Shown in pieces: positions 33,350 through 44,041 of a stretch of DNA of 64,000 nucleotides. The position numbers were made by a program, and so were the translations under genes. The notes below the pieces were generated by a model that saw only the letters and a list, made by a program, of their open reading frames with translations, ran no database searches and was not told the origin of the DNA. This stretch comes from Orobanche coerulescens (lineage: Eukaryota > Streptophyta > Magnoliopsida > Lamiales > Orobanchaceae), in the NCBI GenBank assembly GCA_033398695.1, contig CM065805.1, forward strand, positions 75,980,762 through 76,044,761. The letters run 5' to 3'. The first letter of the stretch is position 1; the number at the start of each line of letters is the position of its first letter.

Positions 33350-33677
33350 TGGACATTTATTTTATGTTCAGGATACAGGAGGATGGGGAAGCAACCACTT
33401 GAGACGCATGACGACGACGGTAGGGAGTGATGTCATGGTCGGGATGGTTTGTCAGTTGCGTTTTGTTTTAATAAATTACTCAAGTACGCTGTTGTTTCAT
33501 TCTTCCTTTGAAATTTATATTCGGATGTTGGTTGAATTGTACTTTTCATACTTGTGATGTAATATTTAACTCTTCAGTTGGTATTTAATAATGTTGTTTT
33601 CAAATTTTTAGCCTAGTAAATCCTGACTTCAAGGGTTTACAGTGTTGTAATAATCCTCAATATCTCGGGGTGTTACA

Positions 33678-33792
33678 TAATATGGTATCGGAGCTAAGAT
33701 TATGGATATCTTGGCCGTTGGGTTAAATTAGAGTTCATATGTGTCATTTTGAGTTAACCGGCTTCGAATAACATCACTGTACTCCATACGTC
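33678..33792 (+). other. PBS and leader of element E, left of F
   Basis: TAATATGGTATCGGAGC puts a tRNA-iMet PBS at 33683-33694. The leader (GGATATCTTGGC, AACATCACT) matches the leader of C. It is cut at ACGTC by element F and resumes at 42661. Confidence 0.85.
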
Positions 33793-34182
33793 TGTAATAC
33801 CCCCAAGTTATTCAGGGATATTACAGTGCCGTAAGCCCCGCCGTGGGACCCACAAGGCTAACATATGTGGAACCATAAAATTTGACCGATAAGGTCTACA
33901 CACAAAAGAATGAAAAACAATACAAAGGTATTGTTTACTTAACCAATGTATTCATAAACATCACAACTCGAATCAATACTTCGGCAAACACAGGCCGGAA
34001 CATCAAGGAAAAGGAAAAACAATACTCGAGTATTCAAAAGCCAATCCAGTACAACAACACTGAATGGGAACTCCAAACATAACTGGAAGAAAGACACAAT
34101 ATCACACTTGCCCACCATCTTCGTGCCGACCCGATACCTGCCTGTCCGACCTCCTGGAACCTGAAATACATGAAACGTATTT

Positions 34183-34196
34183 CCCCCGTAAAGGGG
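34183..34196 (-). promoter_or_regulatory. CCCC-loop-GGGG hairpin in the F LTR
   Basis: On the minus strand: GGCTAACCCCTTTACGGGGGAAAT. The stem matches C and E but the loop differs, and the TTTCAGG motif again follows. Stem kept with loop changed suggests structure matters. Confidence 0.5.
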
Positions 34197-34321
34197 TTAG
34201 CCGTCGAATAGCTAGTGCAAGTATATCAATATGAAACACAATACTCCTCGACAATAAAGTAAATATAACCGTCAATTCATCAATTCAAGACTAGTATTCC
34301 GGAATAACTAAAATCTCATAA

Positions 34322-34505
34322 GACGTATGTGAATGCCGTAGAAACGGTTCGTTCACCTCATACGCCGTTACGTATGTGAATGCCGTAGAAACGGTTCGTT
34401 CACCTCATACGCCGATACATGTAGGAATGCCGTCAAAATGGTTCGTTTATTACATGCCAACAATATATCTATGAATGCCGTAAAAACGGTTCGTTCATGA
34501 TATGC
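34322..34505. repeat. Tandem 50-bp units in the F LTR
   Basis: Four units built around GAATGCCGTAGAAACGGTTC and a CATACGCCG or ATGCC tail. The same set is at 41229-41411. GCCGTnnAAACGGT is itself a short inverted repeat. Confidence 0.75.
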
Positions 34506-35276
34506 CATCAATATTTCTTACTTTCAAAGTCGAGAACGTACAATCATAAATGTATACTTGCCTTTGAGACATCGAGAAATCGAACGGAGGAAAGGTATGA
34601 GTTCGGTAGGTCTGAGAACGCGCTTCCGGCACCTAAACGATTCGCAAGGAATATGACAATTAATTATCCATACTCAAATTATACGAAGAGACTCCCGAAA
34701 CTCGTCTACGATTCAAGAAAATATACGGGTGGATAACTAAAGGTTGGGAAATCGCCCAAACTCCCCACAAGTCCGAAAACGGCACAATCCAACCCGTAAA
34801 ATCGGAAGAAAACACTCATACGGTATAGATATATCAAAACCTCAAGATTCTCAAGCTTCAATCGGACAAAACGGACGAATCTACGAAAACCCCCAAAATC
34901 CAACACAAAATTCAAAGTGTTCTTGAATAATCTTTCAATAATCCGATGAATACTCAAACATGTCCATAATCACGCATATATCACACCATATACCATGATT
35001 TAATCATCCAAAACGTCAATACCCACACAAAATCGAGAAGTCAAGATGTCGAAGAAATTACCTCTTGAATATCCAAGCTCTATGATCCAAGGAATACGCG
35101 TTAGATCGACTATCCGGGCTTCCCAACCGAGTGAAAGTGGTAAATCTCCAACACACAAGTGATAGATGTGAGAAAACTCCTCCCTCAAACTCTCTCTCTC
35201 GCAGGTGGAAGAAGGAAATGGGGGAAGAAGGCTGAAATCTCGCTTAAAAAGCCGAATTATGCAGTTGGCCGCATTG

Positions 35277-35566
35277 TGTGCCGCGGCTCAGCCCAGGTGT
35301 GCCGCGGCACAGGCCTAAAAATTGCTCCCAGGTTTCGGAAGTGTGCCGCGGCTCAGCTCAGGTGTGCCGCGGCACCGGGTACAGGCGGTTTTTGGCTGAG
35401 GATGCAACACAAGTGTGCCGCGGCTCAGCGTAGGTGTGCCGCGGCAATGACTCGGCAGTGTGCCGCGGCACTGCCGGAGTGTGCCGCGGCACCCGGGACA
35501 GTCCGCTCGGCCAAATTTAGGAAATGTGTGTGCCGCGGCACACACTCCTTGTGCCGCGGCTCACAC
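35277..35566. promoter_or_regulatory. Ten GTGCCGCGGCAC palindromes (F 3' LTR)
   Basis: Ten copies of GTGCCGCGGCAC or GTGCCGCGGCTCA in 290 bp, in the U3 of the minus-strand LTR. The core CCGCGG carries two CpGs. A weak TATA candidate (minus-strand CTTTTTAAG) lies beside it at 35244-35251. Confidence 0.78.
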
Positions 35567-35776
35567 CCCCTTCGGGTCCCAAAATGATGGAAAATGACCC
35601 GGGAAGAGAATAAAAGTAATTGGATTCAATGTCCGGGCAACAATAACACGAAAATAGAAGTACGGAAACCCCAAAACGGTGGTTCCAAGCAATGATTACA
35701 AGGGTTCGCTCAACAAATCACGATTCGAAGAATATGAAAAGGTTTGAAATGACATGACTTTCGACCGGGTATTACA

Positions 35777-35788
35777 TTCTCCCCCTCT
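35777..35788 (-). promoter_or_regulatory. Polypurine tract of F
   Basis: Minus strand AGAGGGGGAGAA, directly before the LTR start TGTAATACCC, after the usual AAGTTTCGGGATGAAACTTC repeat. Confidence 0.85.
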
Positions 35789-35811
35789 AAAAAGAAGTTT
35801 CATCCCGAAAC

Positions 35812-38790
35812 TTAAGGAATAAATAGTTCGGGGTATTCCACCCGCATCTTCTCTTCCATCTCCCAAGTCGCCTCCTCGACTCCATGCCTCGACCATTGCA
35901 CTTTAACCAGTGGAATGGTCTTATGCCGAAGTTGTTTCTCACGGCACTCAAGAATCTTCGCGGGTTTCTTTGGAAAGGTAATATCCTCGGCTACGTCAAT
36001 CTCACTGTAGTCGATAATGTGGCTCGGATCCGGTACGTACTTCCTCAACTGGGACACATGAAAAACACTATGGACGTGACTCAAAGCTGGAGGTAACGCC
36101 AAGCGATAAGCTAAATCTCCAACTCTGTCCAAAATCTCGAAAGGTCCGATATACCTTGGACTGAGTTTCCCCTTTTTCCCGAAGCGGAAAACTCCTCTGG
36201 TCGGCGATACTTTGAGCAAGACATGATCCCCCACTTCAAACTCCAAGGGTCGACGACGAGTATCAGAGTAAGATTTCTGACGACTCTGGGCAGTCAGTAA
36301 TCGATCTCGGATAATAGAAATCTTTTCCTTGGTCTCCAACAACATATCCGGTTCCGTCCCAACTAGCTCAGAAGCCTCGTCCCAACATAATGGCGACCTA
36401 CATCGCCTACCATAGAGTGCCTCGAAGGGTGCCATTTTGATCGACGCATGCCAACTATTATTGTAAGCAAACTCGATCAACGGCAATTCAAGCTCCCAAT
36501 CATTACTCAGTCTAGGGCACAAGCCCGCAACATATCCTCCAACGTCTGAATCGTCCTCTCTGTCTGACCGTCCGACTGAGGATGAAAGGAAGTGCTCAAT
36601 CTCAACTCGGTGCGAGCACGATGAACGGCTCGCCAAAAATGCGATACTGGCGGCCATCTCGATCAGAAACAATGGTCTTGGGGGCACCGTGTAACCTCAC
36701 GATCTCAGCGATAAAGGTTCGAGCCAATCTATCCGGTCCACAAGTATCCTTAATACCCAAGAAGTGTGCAGACTTGGTCAATCGATCGACAATTACCCAA
36801 ATCATATTCGTTCCAGTCCGAGTTCTCGGCATGCCAGTGATAAAATCCATTGAGATATCTTCCCACTTCCACTCGGGAATGGAAAGTGGTTTCAACAACC
36901 CCGCCGGTCGTTGATGTTCGATCTTGACTTGTTGACACGTCAAGCACCGTAATACAAACTCCGTAACATCCTTCTTCATGTTATTCCACCAAAAATTTTG
37001 CTTCAAATCTTTGTACATCTTACTCGTCCCGGGGTGTATTGAGTAAGGCGTAGCATGGGCTTCTCGGAGGATTCTCTGTCTCAACTCTAAATCGTTCGGA
37101 ACACAAAGTCCGCCCTGAAATCTCAGAATACTATCCTCATGTACCATAAAGCCAGGAGCTTTTCCTTTTATCACATCTTCCTTCAGTTGAGAAATCATCG
37201 GGTCACTCCACTGCTTCCCTTTGATGTCGTCAACTAAGGATGAAGTAATTTCGAGAGTACACAACTGTCCCTGTACTCGTTGAAGCCAAACTTCTATCCC
37301 TTGCTCAATTAAATCTTGACGAATTTTCGTCTGGGACGTAAAAACCTCGAGCATTTGAAGAGATGCCGATTTGCGGCTCAGAGCATCTGCAACGACATTG
37401 GCTTTCCCGGGGTGGTAAAGAATTTCCAAATCATAATCCTTTATCAACTCTAACCAACACCGCTGTCTCATATTCAGCTCCTTCTGACTGAAAATATACT
37501 TCAGGCTCTTGTGATCGGTATAAATCCGGCACGGTGAACCATACAAATAATGCCGCCAAATCTTGAGTGCGAAGACAATTGCGGCCAATTCCAAATCGTG
37601 AGTAGGATAATTCATCTCATAAGGCTTTAATTGTCGTGACGCAAAAGCTATTGTCTTATCATGCTGCATAAGAACACAAAGTGCCTTGACCCGGCGTCAT
37701 CAGAACCGCAAAGCCTTCGCTACCATGTGGTAAAGTTAGAATCGGCGCTGAAGTCAATCGTTTCTTTAGTTCATCGAAGCTCTGCTGTCTCTCATCCGTC
37801 CAAACAAACTTTTCGGTCTTCTCGAGTAATTTCGTAGCGGTCGAGCGAGTTTCGAGAACCCTCGACAAACCGACGGTAATACCCAGCAAGGCCCAAAAAG
37901 CTACGAACCTCCTTAACATTTTTAGGCGGTGCCCGGCCTAGCACTTGCCTCGATCTTCTTGGTCTACGAACCCCTTCGGCCGAAATCACATGGCCGAGAA
38001 ACATAACTTCTTCCAACCAAAACTCACATTTCGAGAATTTTGCATAGAGGTGCTCGGTTCTCAAAATGTCTAAGACAAAACGCAAGTGTCGGGCATGTTC
38101 CTCCTTATCCCGAGAATAGATCAAGATGTCGTCAATAAAGACGACTACACACCTGTCGAGGTACTCAATGAATATTTTATTCATTAACTGCATGAATACT
38201 GCCGGCGCATTCGTCAACCCAAAAGGCATACTACAAATTCATAATGCCCATATCTCGTCCGGAATGCCGTCTTTGGAACGTCGGACTCCCTCACTCTGAG
38301 TTGATAATACCTGGATCTTAAGTCAATCTTCGAGAAAACCGCAGCTCCTTGCAATTGATCAAATAAATCGTCTATACGCGGTAGAGGGTACTTGTTCTTG
38401 GTGGTTACTTTGTTCAGCTCGCGGTAGTCGATGCACAAACGTAGTGAACCATCTTTCTTCCTCACGAAAAGAACAGGCGCGCCCCAAGGCGAAGAGCTCG
38501 GTCTGATGTACCCTCTTTCCAGAAGTTCTCCCAACTGATTCTTCAATTCTTGCATTTCGGAAGGTGCCATCCGGTAAGGTGCTTTAGAAATCGGAGCCGC
38601 GTCTGGCTCTAAGTCTACGGTAAATTATATCTCTCGATCTGGCGGTAATCCCGGAAGATCGTCCGGAAAAAACATCGGGATACTCATTAACAACCGGAAT
38701 TGAAGAGAAATCGACTTCGCTTCCTTCCGTTTTCAAAGCATAGCACCAATAGCCCGTACAACCTTTATTTAAAAGTCTTACGGCCTTCAT
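35812..38790 (-). pseudogene. Pol of element F: RT, RNase H, integrase, chromodomain
   Basis: RT (about 38570 down to 37800) has catalytic FIDDILIYS with the Asp pair at 38128-38133. RNase H (about 37740-37350) has [15 protein letters not shown]. Integrase (about 37070-36150) keeps [23 protein letters not shown] and IVSDRDG. The chromodomain (near 35980-35815) has PLVKVQWSRHGVEEATW and ends at 35812. The protein lies in overlapping frames, with frameshifts near 38640, 38220, 37960, 37860, 37665, 36650 and 36560; the catalytic Glu region (QSER in other copies) is damaged by the one at about 36560-36600. Few true stop codons are seen, so small indels rather than point mutations dominate, unlike C. 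Confidence 0.9.
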
Positions 38791-38817
38791 GGCACTGATA
38801 AGTAACTTGGATTGGCC

Positions 38818-40454
38818 CTACTTACGTCCCAAAAATGAGTACTCAGATCCGTCCTTAGTCATCATAGTGATAACTTTGGTACGGTAATTCATAATCGCCT
38901 GGTGATTATTAAGCCAATCCTCGCCGAGGATTACATCCTCGCCTTCCATATCAACTACAATTAAATTGGATAACCATTCCATACCGGATATAACCACCGA
39001 AAATTCTCTAATCTCCCGATTCCCCACAATCCTATCCCCGCTAGGCAGTCTCACGATAAAGGGATCGCAAGCAGTTAAACAAGTTATATTCAAACGGCGT
39101 ACACACTCCAAAGAAATAAAAGAATGTGTAGCACCCGAATCAAAAGTACGGATTTGGATAGGATAGAATATGGATGGTACACAAGCCACCGCCGCATCGG
39201 GTTTGTCTGTTCGACGCATCTCATAAACCCGTGGTTGCACCGAACCGACGCTAGAGTTCCCCCCTCCAGCGTTCTGACCCCGACCCCGACCCCTGCCAAA
39301 ATTCTGCTGAGGTTGACCGAAAGATTGCCGCTGATTAACACCTTGATCAAGGGGTGTTGGGGCAGAAGCCCGATTGTCCAAAGTCTGGTTCGGCTCGGAA
39401 CAATAAACCGCTCTATGCCCCATCTGACCACACGTGTGACACTTTAATAGTGGAAAGTAGCATTCCGAACTAAAGTGGCCTGGACGACCACAATTATAGC
39501 AAGTCACTGTACGATTTGAGGTACCCGGAGTGGGACGGTAACCCCTCTTCCCTTTATTAGAACGTGACGACTGTCCGGCAAAACGGTTAGTCGTCTGTGA
39601 CTTCTGAAAGTTTCCACCCTTAGAGCCAGAAAAATTTCCCCCGACTTTCTGCTTTTTCGGTTCTTCAACGGTATCATTGTCGGGGCTCAACATATCATGG
39701 GCTAAAGCTCTGTCCTGATACTCTTTCAGTGTGGTACAAGCAAATCCGGCCATGTACCGCCGTAAGTCCAAATTCATCCGCATATCAAAATAACGGATCT
39801 TATCACGCTTGTTACGTACTTGATCCTTCACATGGATCAATTGTTGGTTATACTCCACGATCGCCTGTGAAACGGGAATATCTTGTGGTTTAGCCTCGAA
39901 GAAGGCTCGGATTCGGCTCTCTCATACCGGCCAAGGACAAAACTCGGCCTCCAAGAGCTCCTTAAATTCATCCCACGAGGCAATACGATCCTGTGGCTTG
40001 ATGACCTTCCACCAAGTAGCGGCCTCCTTAGTGAGGAAATACTGAGCAATTGGTACTTTCCTCACCTCGGGGCAATCAACCGCCTCGAAAATCTTCTCTA
40101 ATTCTGCTAGCCAGTCTTCCCACTTAACAGGTTGCAGGCACCGCCAAATTGTGGAGGGTGCATACGGATTACATTACGAAGCAAGGCATCCGTGTTTGGG
40201 TTCGGGTTATTCAATTTGAGCAGTTAGGGCTAAAAAGGTCATCTGAGTAGCCAATTGTATAAGTGCATTCGCCACTCCAACGTCAGCTTTGTTACCCAGA
40301 CCGTCTGACTGAAAGTGCTGACTCTCGGTGTCGGGATGCACCGAGTTCGACAAATCGGGTTGGTCGACCCCATCGAATCGATGGAAACGGCCGCGCCACG
40401 ACCCCTTCCTCGTCCACGGCCATGACCACGGCCACGGCCCCTACCAGCTGACAT
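38818..40454 (-). pseudogene. Gag and protease of element F
   Basis: I chose the ATG at 40454 because it directly follows the leader acceptor and starts MSAGRGRGRGHGRGRGRGRG, the RG-repeat start of the family. The frame is lost near 40260-40400, and Gag resumes downstream (ELEKIFEAVDCPE, KVPIAQYFLTKEAATWW in another frame). From 39858 to 38818 one frame is open: HVKDQVRNKRDKIRYFDMRMNL, two complete zinc knuckles (CYNCGRPGHFSSEC and CHTCGQMGHRAVYC), a Gly/Gln/Arg-rich linker, and the protease with [11 protein letters not shown] and the later GEDWL motif. The active-site DSG is intact. Confidence 0.88.
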
Positions 40455-40455
40455 A

Positions 40456-40579
40456 CTGAAGAACACATAAGGTACGTAAGCACAATTCAAACGCACGTCA
40501 TTAAGGTGATCGATTCTCAACAATATCCATAGAAGAAGCATAATGAATAAGGAAGCATCAGAAGAGTAAGAGGTCTTAC
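40456..40579 (-). other. Putative 5' leader intron before gag of F
   Basis: Minus strand GTAAGACC ... GTTCTTCAG, then T and the gag ATG. The position is the same as in C, D and E, although the intron bodies differ in length and sequence. Confidence 0.5.
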
Positions 40580-40681
40580 AAGTACCGGTCGCACTGTGAT
40601 GATGGCAGAGTAGTGATACTGTGGACAATTGACGACTCATTCGACCCAAGAGACCGACAGCCTAGGTATCCATAGACTTAA

Positions 40682-40693
40682 GCTCTGATACCA
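40682..40693 (-). promoter_or_regulatory. Primer binding site of F (perfect tRNA-iMet match)
   Basis: Minus strand TGGTATCAGAGC, 5 bp from the LTR end. It is the exact complement of the initiator tRNA-Met 3' end, while B, C and E carry a G in place of A. Confidence 0.9.
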
Positions 40694-40698
40694 TATTC

Positions 40699-42660
40699 TG
40701 TAACACCCCCAAGTTATTCAGGGATATTACAGCGCCGTAAGCCCCGCCGTGGGACCCACAAGGCTAACATACGTGGAACCATAAAATTTGACCGATAAGG
40801 TCTACACACAATAGAATGAAAAACAATACAAAGGTATTGTTTACTTAACCAATGTATTCATAAACATCACAACTCGAATCAATACTTCGGCAAACACAGG
40901 CCAGAACATCAAGGAAAAGGAAAAACAATACTCGAGTATTCAAAAGCCAATCCAGTACAACAACACTGAACGGGAACTCCAAACATAACTGGAAGAAAGA
41001 CACAATATCACACTTGCCCACCATCTTCGTGCCGACCCGATACCTGCCTGTCCGACCTCCTGGAACCTGAAATACATGAAACGTATTTCCCCCGTAAAGG
41101 GGTTAGCCGTCGAATAGCTAGTGCAATTATATCAATATGAAACACAATACTCCTCGACAATAAAGTAAATATAACCGTTAATTCATCAATTCAAGACTAG
41201 TATTCCTGAATAACTAAAATCTCATAAGATGTATGTGAATGCCGTAGAAACGGTTCGTTCACCTCATACGCCGTTACGTATGTGAATGCCGTAGAAACGG
41301 TTCGTTCACCGCATACGCCGATACATGTAGGAATGCCGTCAAAACGGTTCGTTCATTACATGCCAACAATATATCTATGAATGCCGTAAAAACGGTTCGT
41401 TCATGATATGCCATCAATATTTCTTACTTTCAAAGTCGAGAACGTACAATCATAAATGTATACTTGCCTTTGAGACATCGAGAAATCGAAAGGAGGAAAG
41501 GTATGAGTTCGGTAGGTCCGAGAACGCGCTTCCGGCACCTAAACGATTCGCAAGGAATATGACAATTAATTATCCATACTCAAATTATACGAAGAGACTC
41601 CCGAAACTCGTCTACGATTCAAGAAAATATACGGGTGGATAACTAAAGGTTGGGAAATCGCCCAAACTCCCCACAAGTCCGAAAACGGCACAATCCAACC
41701 CGTAAAATCGGAAGAAAACACTCATACGGTATAGATATATCAAAACCTCAAGATTCTCAAGCTTCAATCGGACAAAACGGACGAATCTACGAAAACCCCC
41801 AAAATCCAACACAAAATTCAAAGTGTTCTTGAATAATCTTTCAATAATCCGATGAATACTCAAACATGTCCATAATCACGCATATATCACACCATACACC
41901 ATGATTTAATCATCCAAAACGTCAATACCCACACAAAATCGAGAAGTCAAGATGTCGAAGAAATTACCTCTTGAATATCCAAGCTCTATGATCCAAGGAA
42001 TACGCGTTAGATCGACTATCCGGGCTTCCCAACCAAGTGAAAGTGGTAAATCTCCACACACAAGTGATAGATGTGAGAAAACTCCTCCCTCAAACTCTCT
42101 CTCTCGCAGGTGGAAGAAGGAAATGGGGGAAGAGGGCTGAAATCTCGCTTAAAAAGCCGAATTATGCAGTTGACCGCATTGTGTGTCGCGGCACAGGCCT
42201 AAAAATTGCTCCCAGGTTTCGGAAGTGTGCCGCGGCTCAGCTCAGGTGTGCCGCGGCACCGGGTATAGGCGGTTTTTGGCTGATGATGCAACACAAGTGT
42301 GCCGCGGCTCAGCGTAGGTGTGCCGCGGCAATGACTCGGTAGTGTGCCGCGGCACTGCCGGAGTGTGCCGCGGCACCCGGTACAGTCCGCTCGGCCAAAT
42401 TTAGGAAATGTGTGTGCCGCGGCGCACACTCCTTGTGCCGCGGCTCACACCCCCTTCGGGTCCCAAAATGATGGAAAATGACCCGGTAAGAGAATAAAAG
42501 TAATAGGATTCAATGTCCGGGCAACAATAACACAAAAATAGAAGTACGGAAACCCCAAAACGGTGGTTCCAAGCAATGATTACAAGGGTTCGCTCAACAA
42601 ATCACGATTCGAAGAATATGAAAAGGTTTGAAATGACATGACTTTCGACCGGGTATTACA
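40699..42660 (-). repeat. 5' LTR of element F
   Basis: Partner of 33793-35776. It has nine instead of ten CCGCGG palindromes (42184-42450); the missing unit corresponds to the first GGCTCAGCCCAG spacer of the other LTR. 50-bp tandem units are at 41229-41411. Confidence 0.93.
42184..42450. promoter_or_regulatory. Nine GTGCCGCGGCAC palindromes (F 5' LTR)
   Basis: Same array as 35277-35566 minus one unit. One palindrome has changed to GTGTCGCGGCAC and one to GTGCCGCGGCGC. Confidence 0.78.
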
Positions 42661-42683
42661 ACGTCCTCATGCGAGCGGTGGTT

Positions 42684-42779
42684 GTAAGTTTCCTAAACTC
42701 TAACTTGTCCTTTACATGTTATACTTTTTGAATGTTAGTACGATGTTGTTCCCTGTATATTGAGTATTTATGCTTACAG
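42684..42779 (+). other. Putative 5' leader intron before gag of E
   Basis: GTAAGTTT ... TGCTTACAG, then T and ATG at 42781. Donor and acceptor contexts match C. Confidence 0.5.
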
Positions 42780-42780
42780 T

Positions 42781-43613
42781 ATGATGAGAGGAGGACATGG
42801 ACGTGGTCGCGGTCATGGACGCGGACGTAGAAACGCAGAGAGGGAAGCTTCACCCTCTGTTCCTGATTCGCTGTCAAATCAAGCTAACTCTAATTCTGGC
42901 GAACAACAAGAGTCCGTTAACAATGAACGCGAACAGACAATGGAGACGAATGCCAATCCAGACGTTCCCAACATACTACGCCAAGTGGTCAACCAAATAA
43001 CTCAATTTGCTCAAGTAGTAGACAGAATGCAAGTGGCGGTAGGATTGCAGCCAGGGGAAAGACAACAAGGCATCCCAGACTTGGGAAATCTAGAAAACAT
43101 ATGGCTTCAGGAGGTAGCAAATATGCACCCACCGAAATTCGATGGATTTTTTGGGACACCGAAATGGGATCACTGGTTGAGAGAGCTGGAGAAAGTATTT
43201 GCCGGTATTAAATGCCCAGATGACCGGAGAGCCCCCATTGCCCAGTATTTTCTAATAGGAGAAGCGTCTGAGTGGTGGGAATCCATCCGACCTGTTGATC
43301 ATGATGCCGATTGGGGAGAGTTCAAACTTATGATGGAAGCTCAGTACTGTCCTCGTCCGGTGAGAGAAGCTAAGGGTCGAGAATTTTTCTCCGCACAGCC
43401 TTTGGATGTGTCGGTGGCTGAGGTGATTAAAACATTTAATCAACAGCTGGCGTTTGTTCGACACCTGGTTAGAACCGACGCAGAATGATGATTCACTTTG
43501 ACATGAGAATGAAGCTGGAGATACAGAGGTACATGTCAGGTTTCGAATGCACCACTCTCCGCCAGTATCAAGACAAAGCTGTGGCGTATGAAATAAAAGA
43601 AGCAGCTATGCAT
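42781..43613 (+). pseudogene. Gag of element E (right part), truncated
   Basis: I chose the ATG at 42781 because it follows the leader acceptor and starts MMRGGHGRGRGHGRGRRN. The Gag core matches C closely (HPPKFDGFFGTPKWDHWLREL, EASEWWESIRP, EFKLMMEAQYCPRPVREAKG). The first frame ends at 43486-43488 after a small deletion in the motif read as TEAEK in C. The homology continues in another frame (HFDMRMKLEIQRYMSGFECTTLRQYQDK) to about 43613, where it switches abruptly to LTR U5 sequence. The zinc knuckles and all of pol are missing. It is the same element as the LTR and PBS at 31360-33694, separated by F. Confidence 0.88.
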
Positions 43614-43821
43614 TGACGTTATACATGTTGTTTTGCATATATATCGTTGTTATATGTCCACCTCGTGTTAGTCCGACGGGATCATCTTGGGATCTATGCC
43701 ATCATGCGCTGGATCATTGGACAGGTTTTTCCACCTCGTGTTGGTCCAACGGGATCATCTTGGGATCTATGCAGTGAACGCTGGATCATCAGAATTACCA
43801 TGTGTATGTTGTATCATGTTA
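43614..43821 (+). repeat. E-type LTR fragment (U5) fused to gag
   Basis: TGACGTTATACATGTTG to TGTATCATGTTA matches 33049-33183 of the E LTR, with two 70-bp units (43655-43790) instead of one. The join to gag is an internal deletion. It ends at about 43821 in unrelated sequence. Confidence 0.75.
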
Positions 43822-44041
43822 ACTCCTTATAAACTTGAATAATGATAGCTCATTAATCAACATGGGATAGTCATCCCTCATTTATTCACAATTAAGTAAC
43901 AAACTTTAATTCACTATTTCTCACTCACCGTGAATCGGTTTAGAGAAAGTGAATATACCACGATCATCTACTCGGAACATAGATCGATCCTATGATACTT
44001 AATTTTACAAAGTAAAATTAAGTTTATTAACGATTCCAACA
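43822..44041 (-). repeat. Possible copia LTR start
   Basis: On the minus strand the block begins TGTTGGAATCGTTAATAAAC, a TGTTGG start like many plant copia LTRs (and like element J), and runs to the junction at 43822. No PPT or partner is visible, so this is a weak call. Confidence 0.25.

Larger units (their letters stand above)
31360..33677 (+). repeat. LTR of element E, flanked by PPT (left) and PBS (right)
   Basis: TGTAATATCCGG ... CTCGGGGTGTTACA, 2,318 bp. It is a 3' LTR for the pol on its left and a 5' LTR for the leader and gag on its right. It contains the palindrome cluster (31524-31918), TATAAATA (31930), one 70-bp unit (33085-33160) and the TTCG hairpin (33338). The region 32160-33000 shows no gene. 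Confidence 0.9.
33793..35776 (-). repeat. 3' LTR of element F
   Basis: On the minus strand it runs TGTAATACCCGGTCG ... GGGGGTATTACA. U3 contains ten GTGCCGCGGCAC-type palindromes (35277-35566). R/U5 holds a tandem of about 50-bp units (34322-34505) and a C-rich hairpin (34183-34196). Frames at 34497-34736, 35159-35587 and similar are chance openings found in both LTRs. Confidence 0.93.
33793..42660 (-). mobile_element. Tekay-type Ty3/gypsy chromovirus F, complete, TSD ACGTC
   Basis: LTRs at 33793-35776 (3' in its own orientation) and 40699-42660 (5'). ACGTC flanks both sides (33788-33792 and 42661-42665). The PBS at 40682-40693 matches initiator tRNA-Met perfectly. The LTRs are very similar, with only scattered single-base differences and one lost palindrome unit, so F looks young. 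It sits in the 5' leader of element E. It is 8,868 bp, and its genes carry frameshifts. Confidence 0.95.

Noticed and set aside
34497..34736. 79-codon frame repeated at 41403-41642
   Set aside because: Duplicated only because it is in both LTRs of F; no protein features.
35159..35587. Open frame with CRGT/CAAA repeats (142 codons)
   Set aside because: Translation of the GTGCCGCGGCAC palindromes; open by composition and not conserved as protein.
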